Source: Rubrobacter sp.
GTDB taxonomy: Bacteria; Actinomycetota; Rubrobacteria; Rubrobacterales; Rubrobacteraceae
Length of the DNA stretch: 28,124 nt
NCBI GenBank assembly: GCA_016781885.1
Contig: JADDPM010000005.1
Span: 1-28,124 of the forward strand
Direction: 5' to 3'
Shown piece by piece: positions 7,136-14,465 of this stretch. Position 1 is the first letter of the stretch. Every line of letters starts with the position of its first letter. A program made the translations under genes and the position numbers. Below the pieces are notes generated by a model. It saw only the letters and a program-made list of their open reading frames with translations. It was not told where the DNA came from and ran no database searches.

Positions 7136-7669
7136 ATGGGGGAGACCACCGAAAGGACGCGCATCGTCGCCTGGCAGGATCCGCTGCCCGGATCTGAGGC
7201 CGCCCGAGAGCTGGGCGGGCTCGAGTACCTGCGGGCCATAGCGCGCGGGGAGTTGCCCGCCGCCCCGATAGCCGACCTCATGGAGTTCTCCCTCTCCGAG
7301 GTCGAAGAGGGACGGGCCGTCTTCGGGTGTGTGCCCGCCGAGTACCACTACAACCCGATAGGCACTGTCCATGGCGGGCTCGCCTGCACCCTTTTCGACT
7401 CCGCGATGGGCTGCGCCGTCCACACCATGCTGCCAGCCGGTGTCGCCTACACCACCGTCGAGCTAAAGGTCAACTTCCTGCGCCCCATCACGTCGGAGAC
7501 CGGAAGGCTCCTGTGTGAGGGCAAGGCCATCCACGTCGGGGGGCGCATCGCCACCGCCGAGGCGCGGCTCTACGACGAAGCGGACAAGCTCTACGGCCAC
7601 GCAACTACCACCTGTATGATCTTCCGCGAGGGCTCAAAAGAACGCTCCGTCGGCGAGAGCCGACGATAA
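7136..7669 (+). CDS. hotdog-fold PaaI-family thioesterase
   Basis: A 177-residue hotdog thioesterase starting 1 base after the TetR stop, with GAGAGGAG about 12 bases upstream. The motif YNPIGTVHGGLACTLFDSAMG has His79 and Asp88 at the places used by PaaI-type enzymes, and the strand TTVELKVNFLRPITSETG follows. Its first 40 residues are an extension not present in the upstream hotdog gene, and the two share only family-level similarity, so they are not a recent duplication. Acyl-CoA substrates are likely; which ones cannot be said. Confidence 0.87.
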   Translation: MGETTERTRIVAWQDPLPGSEAARELGGLEYLRAIARGELPAAPIADLMEFSLSEVEEGRAVFGCVPAEYHYNPIGTVHGGLACTLFDSAMGCAVHTMLPAGVAYTTVELKVNFLRPITSETGRLLCEGKAIHVGGRIATAEARLYDEADKLYGHATTTCMIFREGSKERSVGESRR

Positions 7670-7685
7670 ACGAGAGGAGCAAACC

Positions 7686-8260
7686 ATGAAGGCCGTTCGG
7701 ATCGAGGAGTCCTTATCTGGGCGGCGACCAGCAGCGTCGGCGACGCGGCGGTTCCAGATCTCCGAGCACCTGGCGCCATCGTGATCGCCACCGCCGGGTC
7801 CGACGAGAAGGTCGCCTGGGCTCTAGAGAACGGCGCCGACGAGGGGATCAACCATGCGCGGGAGGACGTTCTCGGGAAGATGAGAGATCATCGGGGAGGG
7901 AGGCGTCGAGGTCGTGATCGATACCATGGGGAGACGCCATTTCGCGAGAGCCTCAAGCTGGCCGGCTACGGCGGGCGCGTGGCAGCCCTGACCAACGTCG
8001 CGCTGGAGGAGAGCATGATCGACACCCGCGACTTCTACCCGAATAACGTAACGATCTACGGGTTCCAGATCACCAACCCCATGCAACACCTGGGCTACGA
8101 TCCACGAGGCGACCTCGAAGAACTGGCGGACCTCGTGGCCCGCGGGAAGCTCAAGGTCAACATGGACAAAGTCTTCCCATTGAAGGGGGCAGGCGACGCC
8201 CATCGCCACCTGGAGGCGTGCCGCAACACGGGCAAGGTTATGATCCACCCGCAAGGCTGA
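7686..8260 (+). pseudogene. decayed NAD(P)H:quinone oxidoreductase (zinc-type alcohol dehydrogenase family)
   Basis: A typical quinone-oxidoreductase start (MKAVRIEE) with a GAGAGGAGC ribosome site is joined directly to the cofactor domain (VLIWAATSSVGDAAV), so roughly 130 codons are missing. The rest follows the family: ATAGSDEKVAWALENGAD, then GYGGRVAALTNVALEE, GFQITNP and a C-terminal HRHLEACRNTGKVMIHP. At least four single-base indels break it. They come in compensating pairs: near 7755-7775 (extra C, missing G) and between 7880 and 7932 (the frame is lost at KMRDHR and regained at ETPFRESL). Only the stretch from 7781 stays open. It lies 16 bases after the thioesterase, so it was probably the last gene of that operon. 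Confidence 0.85.
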
Positions 8261-8293
8261 TGAGGTGCCGGAGGAGCTATACGTGGACAATGC

Positions 8294-9034
8294 AACCTTT
8301 CCCGCAAAGTCCTGGGCCTCAAACCCTACGGCGCGCGAGAAGAGGACGAGGAGATGAACACGGCTGTGGAATCCTCGCCCGCTCCCGAGCCGGGCACGGC
8401 GGCTAGCGCCCCGACAGAGACGCGCGGCGGCGGCACCGTCTCGCGCGCCCTGCGTACCCCGGAGTTCTGGCTGCTCTCGGGGAGCTTCTTTATCTGCGGG
8501 GCGTCCTCGAACGGCATCATCGGGGTTCACTTCGTTCCGCACTCCATAGACCACGGCATCCCGGAGGTGACGGCGGCCGGCGCGCTCGCGCTGATGGGGA
8601 CTATGAACTTCGTCGGCACCATCGCCTCTGGCTGGCTCACGGACCGCTACGATCCAAGGAAGCTTCTCGCGGTCTACTACTCGCTTCGCGGCCTATCGCT
8701 CCTGCTCCTACCGTTCGTGACGGACTTCGCGGGGCTCTCTATCTTCGCGTTCTTTTTTGGCCTCGACTACATCGCAACCGTCCCTCCGACCGTCGCGCTC
8801 GTTGCCGACAGGTTCGGCAGGCTCAACGTCGGCGCGGTCTTCGGGTGGGTGTTCTTCTCACATCAGGTCGGCGCAGCTTTAGCCGCCTACCTCGGCGGCG
8901 TCACTCGCGACTCTTTAGGCGACTACACGGCGGCGTTCCTCACGGCCGGCATACTCGCGATCCTGGCCTCCATCATGGCCGCTCGCGTAAAGCGCGACCC
9001 TCTGCCCCTGGCGCCGGAGGGCGCCCGGCCCTGA
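8294..9034 (+). pseudogene. C-terminal half of an MFS transporter
   Basis: Six hydrophobic helices (from FWLLSGSFFICG to FLTAGILAILASIMAA) correspond to helices 7-12 of a monocarboxylate/oxalate-type MFS carrier, including the repeated loop signature SGWLTDRYDPRK. In frame before the ATG at 8354, the segment LSRKVLGLKPYGA matches the usual central loop of such carriers, so the ATG is internal and the N-terminal half is gone. The ATG has a purine-rich ribosome-like site (GAGGACGAGGAG), so a half-protein might be made. It directly follows the broken oxidoreductase, so one or more deletions probably removed the DNA between them. Confidence 0.75.
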
Positions 9035-9214
9035 CGAGGCGCAGAATGAACCGTCGATCCAACCCGTATTCCTCTCTCGCAGCGGCCTTGCACTAAAATC
9101 TAACTAGTATGCTTATTTTTGTGCAGGACCACCCACACGAGGAAACTACACGAGATCAACCTCCGCTGGCACTAAAGACGAGGAGGTACTCTGGCCCCGA
9201 ATCTTCAAGAGTAA
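9035..9214. other. non-coding stretch between remnants
   Basis: No intact gene. The sequence includes a short AT-rich patch near 9095-9125. The long open frame on the plus strand that begins at 9109 is antisense to a real minus-strand gene and is not credible. Confidence 0.4.
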
Positions 9215-9334
9215 GGCCTTCCAGGCGAGCGCATCCTCCGCTACGAGCGGAACCTCAAACACACCTTCGTATGCGAGTTCCGCGAGCAGCTCGCGGAGAA
9301 GGTGTCGTACTGCGAGGTCCGGTACGCTTTTTAG
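9215..9334 (+). pseudogene. unidentified coding scrap
   Basis: This frame has no start codon but reads like a real protein end: ERILRYERNLKHTFVCEF, then REQLAEKVSYCEVRYAF and a stop at 9332-9334. A compatible piece (PRIFKSKAFQ) lies just upstream in another frame. It looks like the 3' end of a decayed gene; I do not recognise the family. Its stop overlaps the 3' end of the minus-strand membrane-protein gene. Confidence 0.3.
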
Positions 9335-10983
9335 GGCGTGGTGGTTTCTTCCGCCGGCTGTTGCTGCTTCTCGAGACGTTCGGCGGCCTCGCGCAGGAGG
9401 CGTATGAGCTCCTCGTCGCTCAGGTCTTCGGGGGACGGAGCGCCGCTGGGAGTTCCCTCGCCATCGGGGGGTTGGGGAGTTTCCCCGGCTCCTTCGGCGC
9501 TCGCACCTTCGCCACCTTGCGGGACCGCACCCGGGACGTCTTCTCCGCTGGCGAAGGCGATGGCCTCTTCGTAGGTTTCCAGGCCGGTTACGGTGCCGTC
9601 ACGCGAGTCTACGAAGGCGGTCAGGTTCACGCCGGGGCTGTCGCGGGTGGTGACGGAGAGCATCCAGTAGAGGACGCTCTCGCCGCCCTCGGGGTCGGCG
9701 CGGACTACGGGGCGCGGCTCCAGAGAGAGGACGTTGCCCGTCTCACCGCCGGTGCCGGTCCGGATCCACTGGAAGTCCGGGTAGGCGTTGGTGACGAACC
9801 CGAACGAGCGGTTCGGGCCGAGCAGAGCGTCGTCTATGGGCAACTTGTAGATGCTGTGCTCCCCCGTGTGGGCATCAGCGTAGAGCATGGTGTAGATGGC
9901 GTTCGACGGACCGTAGGGCTCGAGTGCAGTGAACCAGACGGGGCCGCTGCTGGTAGGCAGGAGGTAGGGCATCTCGTTGTCGGTGTTGTCGATGTTCGGA
10001 ACCTCGGGGACGTCCCGGCGCGTCACCCAGGCGTTCCAGATGCCGTTCTGGTAGGTCAGGGAGTCGGCAGCCTTCAGCGCGAGTTCCTCGGGGTAGAGCC
10101 GCTCGTTCGTGAAGCGGGGGTCGTTCGTGATCTCTTCTTTAGAGAGGTCCTCTATCTCGCCGTCCGGATGCACGACAAAGGTGCCGGCCCAGTAGGGGAT
10201 GGTCACGGGAAAGGAGAGCCGGTACTTGAGATAGGGGACGAGCATCAGTACCTCCTCCCCTTCGACCGAGTAGTAGGGGTCGGTGAGGGTGACCCAGAAG
10301 CGCTCCTGTATAAGCTTCCAGTTCACGTTGTCGGTTATGGACATCCCCTCGCCGTACTCGAAGGGCTCGCGCGAGGTCTCGACCTCACCCTCGCTGCTTA
10401 CGATCGCCACGCCCTGCTGCTGGTAGGTGAAGACGTTGAACCCGCCGTTGGGCACGCGAGGGGCAACGTAGCCGAGAGGCTCGCCCGGCTCTCCCGTGAG
10501 CGGCTCCAGGTCGCCCAAAGCCACGCGTGGCTCATTGGCGCGGTTCTGGGCGGCGCGGGCGGCGATCTCCAACGGCAAATATCGGACGCCTGCCGTCTCG
10601 GGGATCTCCTGAAGGGTCTCGGCCTCAAGTGAGTCATAGAAACGCACCTGTTCGAGGGCCGCGCCGAAGATCAGGAAAAAGAACAACAACAGCACCCACG
10701 CCCCGCCTGCCATCGCCGCGGGCCTGCGGTAGCCGCGGTTGAGCAGAACTACGACGACTACTACCCCGAGCAACACCAGCACCCAGAAAGACCAGTTGGC
10801 GTAGAAGCTGATCAGGAACCCGTGGAACACCGGGGAGGCGAACCACAGCCCCGTCCCGAAGACGATGGCCAACAACACCGCCATCGGCAGCAGGTTGTCC
10901 CGCAGCCATCCGCTCAACCTCTTGAAGTAGTCTTCCGGCGACACCGCCGCCTCTCCTCTCCCGCTTCCAGGCACCTGCACCAT
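9331..10983 (-). CDS. conserved-looking membrane protein of unknown function
   Basis: About 550 residues from ATG 10983; the frame is open to 11115, but that extension has no ribosome site and looks non-coding. Three hydrophobic segments near the N-terminus (LLPMAVLLAIVFGTGLWF, FWVLVLLGVVVVVVLL and GGAWVLLLFFFLIFGAALE) are followed by a large domain of about 350 residues, rich in Trp, Tyr and short strands (for example FWVTLTDPYYS, GIWNAWVTRRDVP, FGFVTNAYPDFQWI). This domain is probably extracytoplasmic. The end is a Pro/Gly/Glu-rich low-complexity tail with a short charged helix (DEELIRLLREAAERLEKQ). I do not recognise the family. A role in the envelope is only a guess. Confidence 0.75.
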   Translation of the reverse strand: MVQVPGSGRGEAAVSPEDYFKRLSGWLRDNLLPMAVLLAIVFGTGLWFASPVFHGFLISFYANWSFWVLVLLGVVVVVVLLNRGYRRPAAMAGGAWVLLLFFFLIFGAALEQVRFYDSLEAETLQEIPETAGVRYLPLEIAARAAQNRANEPRVALGDLEPLTGEPGEPLGYVAPRVPNGGFNVFTYQQQGVAIVSSEGEVETSREPFEYGEGMSITDNVNWKLIQERFWVTLTDPYYSVEGEEVLMLVPYLKYRLSFPVTIPYWAGTFVVHPDGEIEDLSKEEITNDPRFTNERLYPEELALKAADSLTYQNGIWNAWVTRRDVPEVPNIDNTDNEMPYLLPTSSGPVWFTALEPYGPSNAIYTMLYADAHTGEHSIYKLPIDDALLGPNRSFGFVTNAYPDFQWIRTGTGGETGNVLSLEPRPVVRADPEGGESVLYWMLSVTTRDSPGVNLTAFVDSRDGTVTGLETYEEAIAFASGEDVPGAVPQGGEGASAEGAGETPQPPDGEGTPSGAPSPEDLSDEELIRLLREAAERLEKQQQPAEETTTP

Positions 10984-11333
10984 GAATCCTACATCAGCAG
11001 CCGCCTGCCGGGCACACCGTTTCCGCTCGTGTCCGAAGTTTACCCGGACAACCCGGTAAGCAGGGGCGCAGAAAAACCATCTCCGGCTCTCCACGCTGTT
11101 CGGCGCGGCACTCACTCCGGCGGCCAGGGCGCAACCGGCTGCCGGCGATCCTCCTACACGAAGGGGCTATGCAAGACCAACCGCGAGTGACACCTAAAGG
11201 ACGAAGAGGCCACAGGCGAGGCGTTACTGTTGTCATACTCTCGCCGACCAGCGTGCGTCTCGCTACAGGGTAGCTCTACCCTTGATACGGCTTCGTGCCC
11301 GTCTGGATCTCCGGCGCGAGCGGTTCGCGTTGG
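10984..11333. other. intergenic region with a short palindrome
   Basis: 350 bases between the OsmC-family gene and the membrane-protein gene, both on the minus strand. AGGGTAG (11267-11273) and CTACCCT (11276-11282) form a tight palindrome 2 bases apart, which may be a weak terminator for the OsmC gene or a regulator site. I saw no clear promoter boxes and no gene. Confidence 0.35.
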
Positions 11334-11861
11334 TTATTCTGTCGTATCCTCTGCCTCCCGGACCCATTCAGTAGAGAGGTTCGGGGGGTCCTTGAGGGTC
11401 TGCATGACGACGCAGTACTGCTCGGTCTTTTCGTGCAGGGAGTCTATCTGCTCGGGCGTGGCCTCGGGCGCGTCGATCTTCAGGATCAGACGTATGTTCT
11501 CGAAGCCTACTCGTGCCTCTTTGGAGATGCCTAGAGTGCCGGCGAGGTCCAGGTCTCCTTCGGTGGTGGCCTCTATGCTCTTGGTGGGGACGTTCATCGC
11601 GGAGGCGACCATCTGGCACGTAATCTGGGCACACGCGGCGAGCGCCCCTAATAGTAGATCACCGGAGCAGGCGGCGGTGCCCATGCCGCCGACACCGGCG
11701 TGTGCCTCAGCCTCGTAGACCGCCCGGCCTATGTCCACGGAGCAGGACATCGGGGTGTCGGTCTCGCTTCCGTTTGCCTTGAGAGTTATCCGCGAGGAGC
11801 CAGGCTCGTTGCGGTACTTCTCCTTGAGGTGTTTCTGGACCTGACGAAGATCCGTGCTCAT
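11334..11861 (-). CDS. OsmC-family peroxide/thiol stress protein
   Basis: A 175-residue OsmC/Ohr superfamily protein, the thiol peroxidases that reduce organic hydroperoxides. The first redox cysteine is in DLLLGALAACAQITCQM (Cys77) and the second in EKTEQYCVVMQTL (Cys150), matching the family's two-cysteine arrangement. Cys65 and Cys82 are additional. The start ATG has a strong AAGGTGGGAAG ribosome site. A TATAGT box lies about 45 bases upstream on the minus strand with TTCCAA 17 bases before it, and the same GCTATAGTT string recurs before egtD. The length and divergent N-terminus fit the general OsmC family rather than Ohr proper. Confidence 0.88.
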   Translation of the reverse strand: MSTDLRQVQKHLKEKYRNEPGSSRITLKANGSETDTPMSCSVDIGRAVYEAEAHAGVGGMGTAACSGDLLLGALAACAQITCQMVASAMNVPTKSIEATTEGDLDLAGTLGISKEARVGFENIRLILKIDAPEATPEQIDSLHEKTEQYCVVMQTLKDPPNLSTEWVREAEDTTE

Positions 11862-11895
11862 ATGCTTCCCACCTTAGGGGTTCGCCGACCTTCCT

Positions 11896-11926
11896 GGACT
11901 AACTATAGCCTCCTTGTGGCCGGATT
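11896..11926 (-). promoter_or_regulatory. candidate promoter of the OsmC-family gene
   Basis: On the minus strand, TTCCAA is followed after 17 bases by TATAGT, about 40 bases before the OsmC start. The -35 match is weak. The GCTATAGTT string also occurs upstream of egtD, which may mean a shared sigma factor. Confidence 0.35.
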
Positions 11927-11933
11927 GGAACAG

Positions 11934-12941
11934 TTATGCGGGCGCGCCGAGGGCGAGGCCGAAGAGGTCCTGATCGTCGGTGTAGAGGCCGAGCATGCGG
12001 AGACCGGACTCGCCGAAAGCCCCGGTCACCGACTCGCGGGTGAACTTCGTGCTGATCTCCGTGCGCATCCCCTCGCCCTCCTCGAAGGGAACCTCGATAT
12101 TCAGGGCCGCGACCGGCACGCTCTGGGAAACCTCCGAGTCCAGCCACATCTCCAGGCGAGATTCCTCGTGGTTGTAGGTTGCCCGGTGAGCGAAGAGGTC
12201 TGGATCGAACTCGCCGCCGAGCTTGCGGTTCAGGACACGCAGGAGGTTCTTGTTGAACGCGGCCGTCACACCCGCCGAGTCGTCGTAGGCGGCCTCTATT
12301 ACGGACGAGTCCTTCACGAGATCCACCCCGATCAGGAGGTGGTCCCGCTCCCCGAGCCCGTTCTTCAACCTGCCGAGGAACTCCCTCCGGCGCTCCGGCG
12401 TGAAGTTGCCTAGGGTTCCCCCGAGGAAGATGACGAGCCTTCCGGGGCCGTCCGGCTCCGGACGCTCCAGCAGGCGCTCTAGAGAGTGGTCGAAGTCCCC
12501 GACGTAGCCTCGGATCTCAAGCTCCGGGTACTCCTCGAAGAGCCTCTCGGCACTGCCCGTCACGGCGCTCTCGCTGACGTCGAACGGTACGTAGCGTGTC
12601 GGACCCTTGCCGGCTTCCATCATTGCGTCGAGCAGGGCGCGGGTCTTGCTCGCCGAGCCGCTCCCGAGCTCGACGAGCTCGCGGCAGCGGGTCCGTCGCA
12701 TGATCTCCGGGGCCTTCTCTTCCAGTATCGAGAGCTCCGTCCGGGTCTGGTAGTACTCGGGCTGCTCCGTTATCTCCTCGAAGAGCTCCGAACCCCTCGC
12801 ATCGTAGAAGTACTTGGGCCAGGGCGAGAGGTCTTTTGGTACGCCGAGTAGCCCCGCCCGCACGTCCTCCGCCATCCTCCCGAGGTCCTCGGCCTCCTCG
12901 CCGAGCGCCCTTACCGTTGCTCTACCAGCTCCGCCGGCCAT
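11934..12941 (-). CDS. egtD: L-histidine N(alpha)-methyltransferase EgtD
   Basis: Trimethylates histidine to hercynine with S-adenosylmethionine, the first step of ergothioneine synthesis. At 335 residues it has the usual EgtD length. The motifs line up with mycobacterial EgtD: the N-terminal KYFYDARGSELFEEITEQPEY, the SAM site ELGSGSASKT (91-100), GGTLGNF (Asn179), the Tyr219 segment AAYDDSAGVTAAFN, and the histidine-binding pair in TEIS (Glu295, Ser297). A strong AGAGGGAGAG ribosome site precedes the ATG. No egtB, egtC or egtE lies nearby, so the rest of the pathway must be elsewhere or absent. Adjacent on the same strand is an OsmC-family thiol peroxidase, which fits a role in oxidative defence. 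Confidence 0.95.
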   Translation of the reverse strand: MAGGAGRATVRALGEEAEDLGRMAEDVRAGLLGVPKDLSPWPKYFYDARGSELFEEITEQPEYYQTRTELSILEEKAPEIMRRTRCRELVELGSGSASKTRALLDAMMEAGKGPTRYVPFDVSESAVTGSAERLFEEYPELEIRGYVGDFDHSLERLLERPEPDGPGRLVIFLGGTLGNFTPERRREFLGRLKNGLGERDHLLIGVDLVKDSSVIEAAYDDSAGVTAAFNKNLLRVLNRKLGGEFDPDLFAHRATYNHEESRLEMWLDSEVSQSVPVAALNIEVPFEEGEGMRTEISTKFTRESVTGAFGESGLRMLGLYTDDQDLFGLALGAPA

Positions 12942-13027
12942 GCGTCTCTCCCTCTCCGTCTGTCACGGTGCCACGCGGCGCCCTCCGGCGCAAAGGCCAA
13001 ACTATAGCTTATCCACGATCACAAGGG

Positions 13028-13043
13028 CTCCGGCATGCCGGAG
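13028..13043. repeat. 16-base perfect palindrome
   Basis: CTCCGGCATGCCGGAG lies between the stop of the 46-residue membrane ORF and egtD. It can fold into a 6-bp stem with a 4-base loop and may act as a weak terminator or a protein-binding site upstream of egtD. Confidence 0.4.
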
Positions 13044-13046
13044 ATG

Positions 13047-13187
13047 CTACTCATGGAGCGGCCGTCGCGGTCTTGTGGACGGGCTTTTCGGACGGGCTCG
13101 CGGGCCGTCTTCACCGGTACGCCACAGCAGGTATACGAACAGCACCCCCAGGAAGATCACGCCCGTGATCACGCCTATTACGGCCAT
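13047..13187 (-). CDS. 46-residue single-span membrane protein
   Basis: A short ORF (ATG 13187, TAG 13047-13049): MAVIGVITGVIFLGVLFVYL, then LWRTGEDGP and a Pro/Arg-rich tail. It has one strong transmembrane helix with the N-terminus at the membrane and a basic C-terminal tail predicted to be cytoplasmic. The start is preceded by GGGG at a workable distance. It resembles other tiny accessory subunits in general form (KdpF- or CcoQ-like architecture), but no partner complex lies beside it. It is too short for most gene callers. Confidence 0.5.
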   Translation of the reverse strand: MAVIGVITGVIFLGVLFVYLLWRTGEDGPRARPKSPSTRPRRPLHE

Positions 13188-13463
13188 GAATTACCCCGGC
13201 TTCGTGCTCGACCGGAGCCTCCACCAGCCGCCGTTTGTCTACGAGGCCGTTCTACGTCCTGGGAGACGCTCATCGTGGACCTCCCTTCTCGGGAGGTCTT
13301 GCCGGTGGTTTACACGGTCGAGGAAGTGCTTGTCGGCGAGGTTATCGCGGTTGTCTCATTACGGCTCGTCGGAGACTTCATCCTCACGCACCGCATACAG
13401 GCGGAAGGCATCACCTCAGTAGAGGAGGGTGGGCACGTCGTTTACCAAGATGTTGCTAATTCT
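13188..13463. other. intergenic region with a strong hairpin
   Basis: 276 bases between the 46-residue ORF and the Nudix gene. GACCTCCC (13278-13285) and GGGAGGTC (13291-13298) form a perfect 8-bp stem with a 5-base loop, possibly ending the minus-strand Nudix transcript. After the hairpin the plus strand has an open stretch that reads VVYTVEEVLVGEVIAVVS and onward. It runs antisense into the Nudix gene, so I do not call it. Confidence 0.4.
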
Positions 13464-14021
13464 CTAACCGGAGCCTCTAAGGGCTTCCAGGGCGAGCAGT
13501 ATCGCGGCGACGCCGCTGGAGCTGACGATGTTGCCGGCGCGTATCTCTCCTAACATCTCGCTAACGGGCACGAGCACGACCTCGACCCGCTCGTACTCGT
13601 CGGGGCTCGGGGGAGACGTGAGCTCCACGCCGCGGGCGAGGTAGAGGTACGCCCAATTGTCCTTGAGGCTCGGCGAGGAGGCCAGAGAGCCCAAAGTCTC
13701 CCACTCGCCGCCCCCGTAGCCGGTCTCCTCAAGAAGCTCCCGCCGGGCCGCCACGAGAGGTTTCTCGCCCTCCTCGACGAGGCCCGCCGGGAGCCCAAGC
13801 TCGACTCGCTCTATCGGCGGCCGGTACTGGCGCACGAGCACGACCTCGTTCGACTTGGTCAACGGGAAGACGATCGCCGCATCCGGTCGTTCGAGTATGT
13901 AGTACGCATCCTTTACGGCCCCGTCCGGCAGCCGCAACCTGTCCGAGCGCAGGGCGAAGTATGGGGTCTGCATTAGCCTCTGCGAGGAGAGCCGCTCCCA
14001 GGAGCGCCCGGTCTCAGACAA
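13464..14021 (-). CDS. Nudix hydrolase, ADP-ribose pyrophosphatase-like
   Basis: A 185-residue Nudix enzyme. The Nudix box starts at Gly80 and fits GX5EX7REUXEEXGU exactly (AGLVEEGEKPLVA, then RELLEETGY). The N-terminal strand domain with VFPLTKSNEVVLVRQYRPP and the box-adjacent VELGLPAG are typical of ADP-ribose pyrophosphatases, so nucleoside diphosphate-sugar hydrolysis is likely. The start is TTG 14021, overlapping the stop of the upstream receiver-like gene by 8 bases (TTGTCTGA), so the two are probably translated together. A later in-frame ATG (residue 17) is the alternative start. Confidence 0.9.
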   Translation of the reverse strand: MSETGRSWERLSSQRLMQTPYFALRSDRLRLPDGAVKDAYYILERPDAAIVFPLTKSNEVVLVRQYRPPIERVELGLPAGLVEEGEKPLVAARRELLEETGYGGGEWETLGSLASSPSLKDNWAYLYLARGVELTSPPSPDEYERVEVVLVPVSEMLGEIRAGNIVSSSGVAAILLALEALRGSG

Positions 14022-14382
14022 CCCGGCCGCCGGCGAGTACCTCGGGCAGGTCTCTGGTGAAAGCGCTGCGGGCCATTACCCTGTCGCAGCCGAGCTCGCG
14101 GGCCGCGACGGCGAGGTCCTTCTGGACGTGGGAGAGGAAGCCGACCACGGGCACGTCCTTCAACGCCTCGTCGGACTTTATCTCCCTGAGCAGGTTCAGG
14201 GGCTCGTAGCGCGCCGAGTTGAGGTCGAGGACGAGGAGGTCCGGCGGGGAGGAGGACGCCTGCTCGACGAGCTTCCTCGGGCTGCGCGGGAAGAGGGCCT
14301 CGACGCCGAGAGTATTGGCGGTCTCCGAGATCTTGCTCCTGAACAACAGGTCCTCGACTGCGGCCACAACCCTACGCGCCAC
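14014..14382 (-). CDS. degenerate receiver-domain (CheY-like) protein
   Basis: About 122 residues from GTG 14382, which has GGAGGGG eight bases upstream; the frame extends to an ATG at 14433 without a better site. It shows receiver-like alternation: VARRVVAAVEDLLFRSKI, then PPDLLVLDLNSARYEPLNLLREIK, VPVVGFLSHVQ and the last helix. The Asp in LVLDLN sits at the phosphoacceptor place. However, the paired acidic residues at the N-terminus are reduced to one (VED), and the conserved Lys is missing (ARSAFTRDLPE), so it is probably a pseudo-receiver not controlled by ordinary phosphorylation. There is no output domain. It overlaps the Nudix gene and diverges from the ABC exporter. Confidence 0.65.
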   Translation of the reverse strand: MARRVVAAVEDLLFRSKISETANTLGVEALFPRSPRKLVEQASSSPPDLLVLDLNSARYEPLNLLREIKSDEALKDVPVVGFLSHVQKDLAVAARELGCDRVMARSAFTRDLPEVLAGGRVV

Positions 14383-14465
14383 GCTGCATGCCCCTCCCTC
14401 ATCTCGGGTCTCTCTCTGGCTTTGCTCACACATTCTACTCTTTCATGGTGAGGTATCCTAACTCT

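Noticed and set aside
7781..8260. Independent 159-residue dehydrogenase gene
   Set aside because: It is only the open part of the broken oxidoreductase; it lacks the N-terminal catalytic domain and has an internal region in the wrong frame.
9109..10632. 507-codon open frame on the plus strand
   Set aside because: It is antisense to the membrane-protein gene, has no ribosome site or recognisable domain, and its composition is that of a high-GC shadow frame.
11700..12413. 237-codon plus-strand frame
   Set aside because: Antisense to the OsmC gene and egtD, both well supported on the minus strand.
13306..13553. Plus-strand ORF reading VVYTVEEVLVGEVIAVVS
   Set aside because: The composition is tempting and GGGAGG precedes a GTG, but it runs antisense into the Nudix gene, has no recognised family and is short.
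13035..13553. 172-codon plus-strand frame
   Set aside because: Overlaps the 46-residue membrane ORF and the Nudix gene on the other strand and shows no domain.
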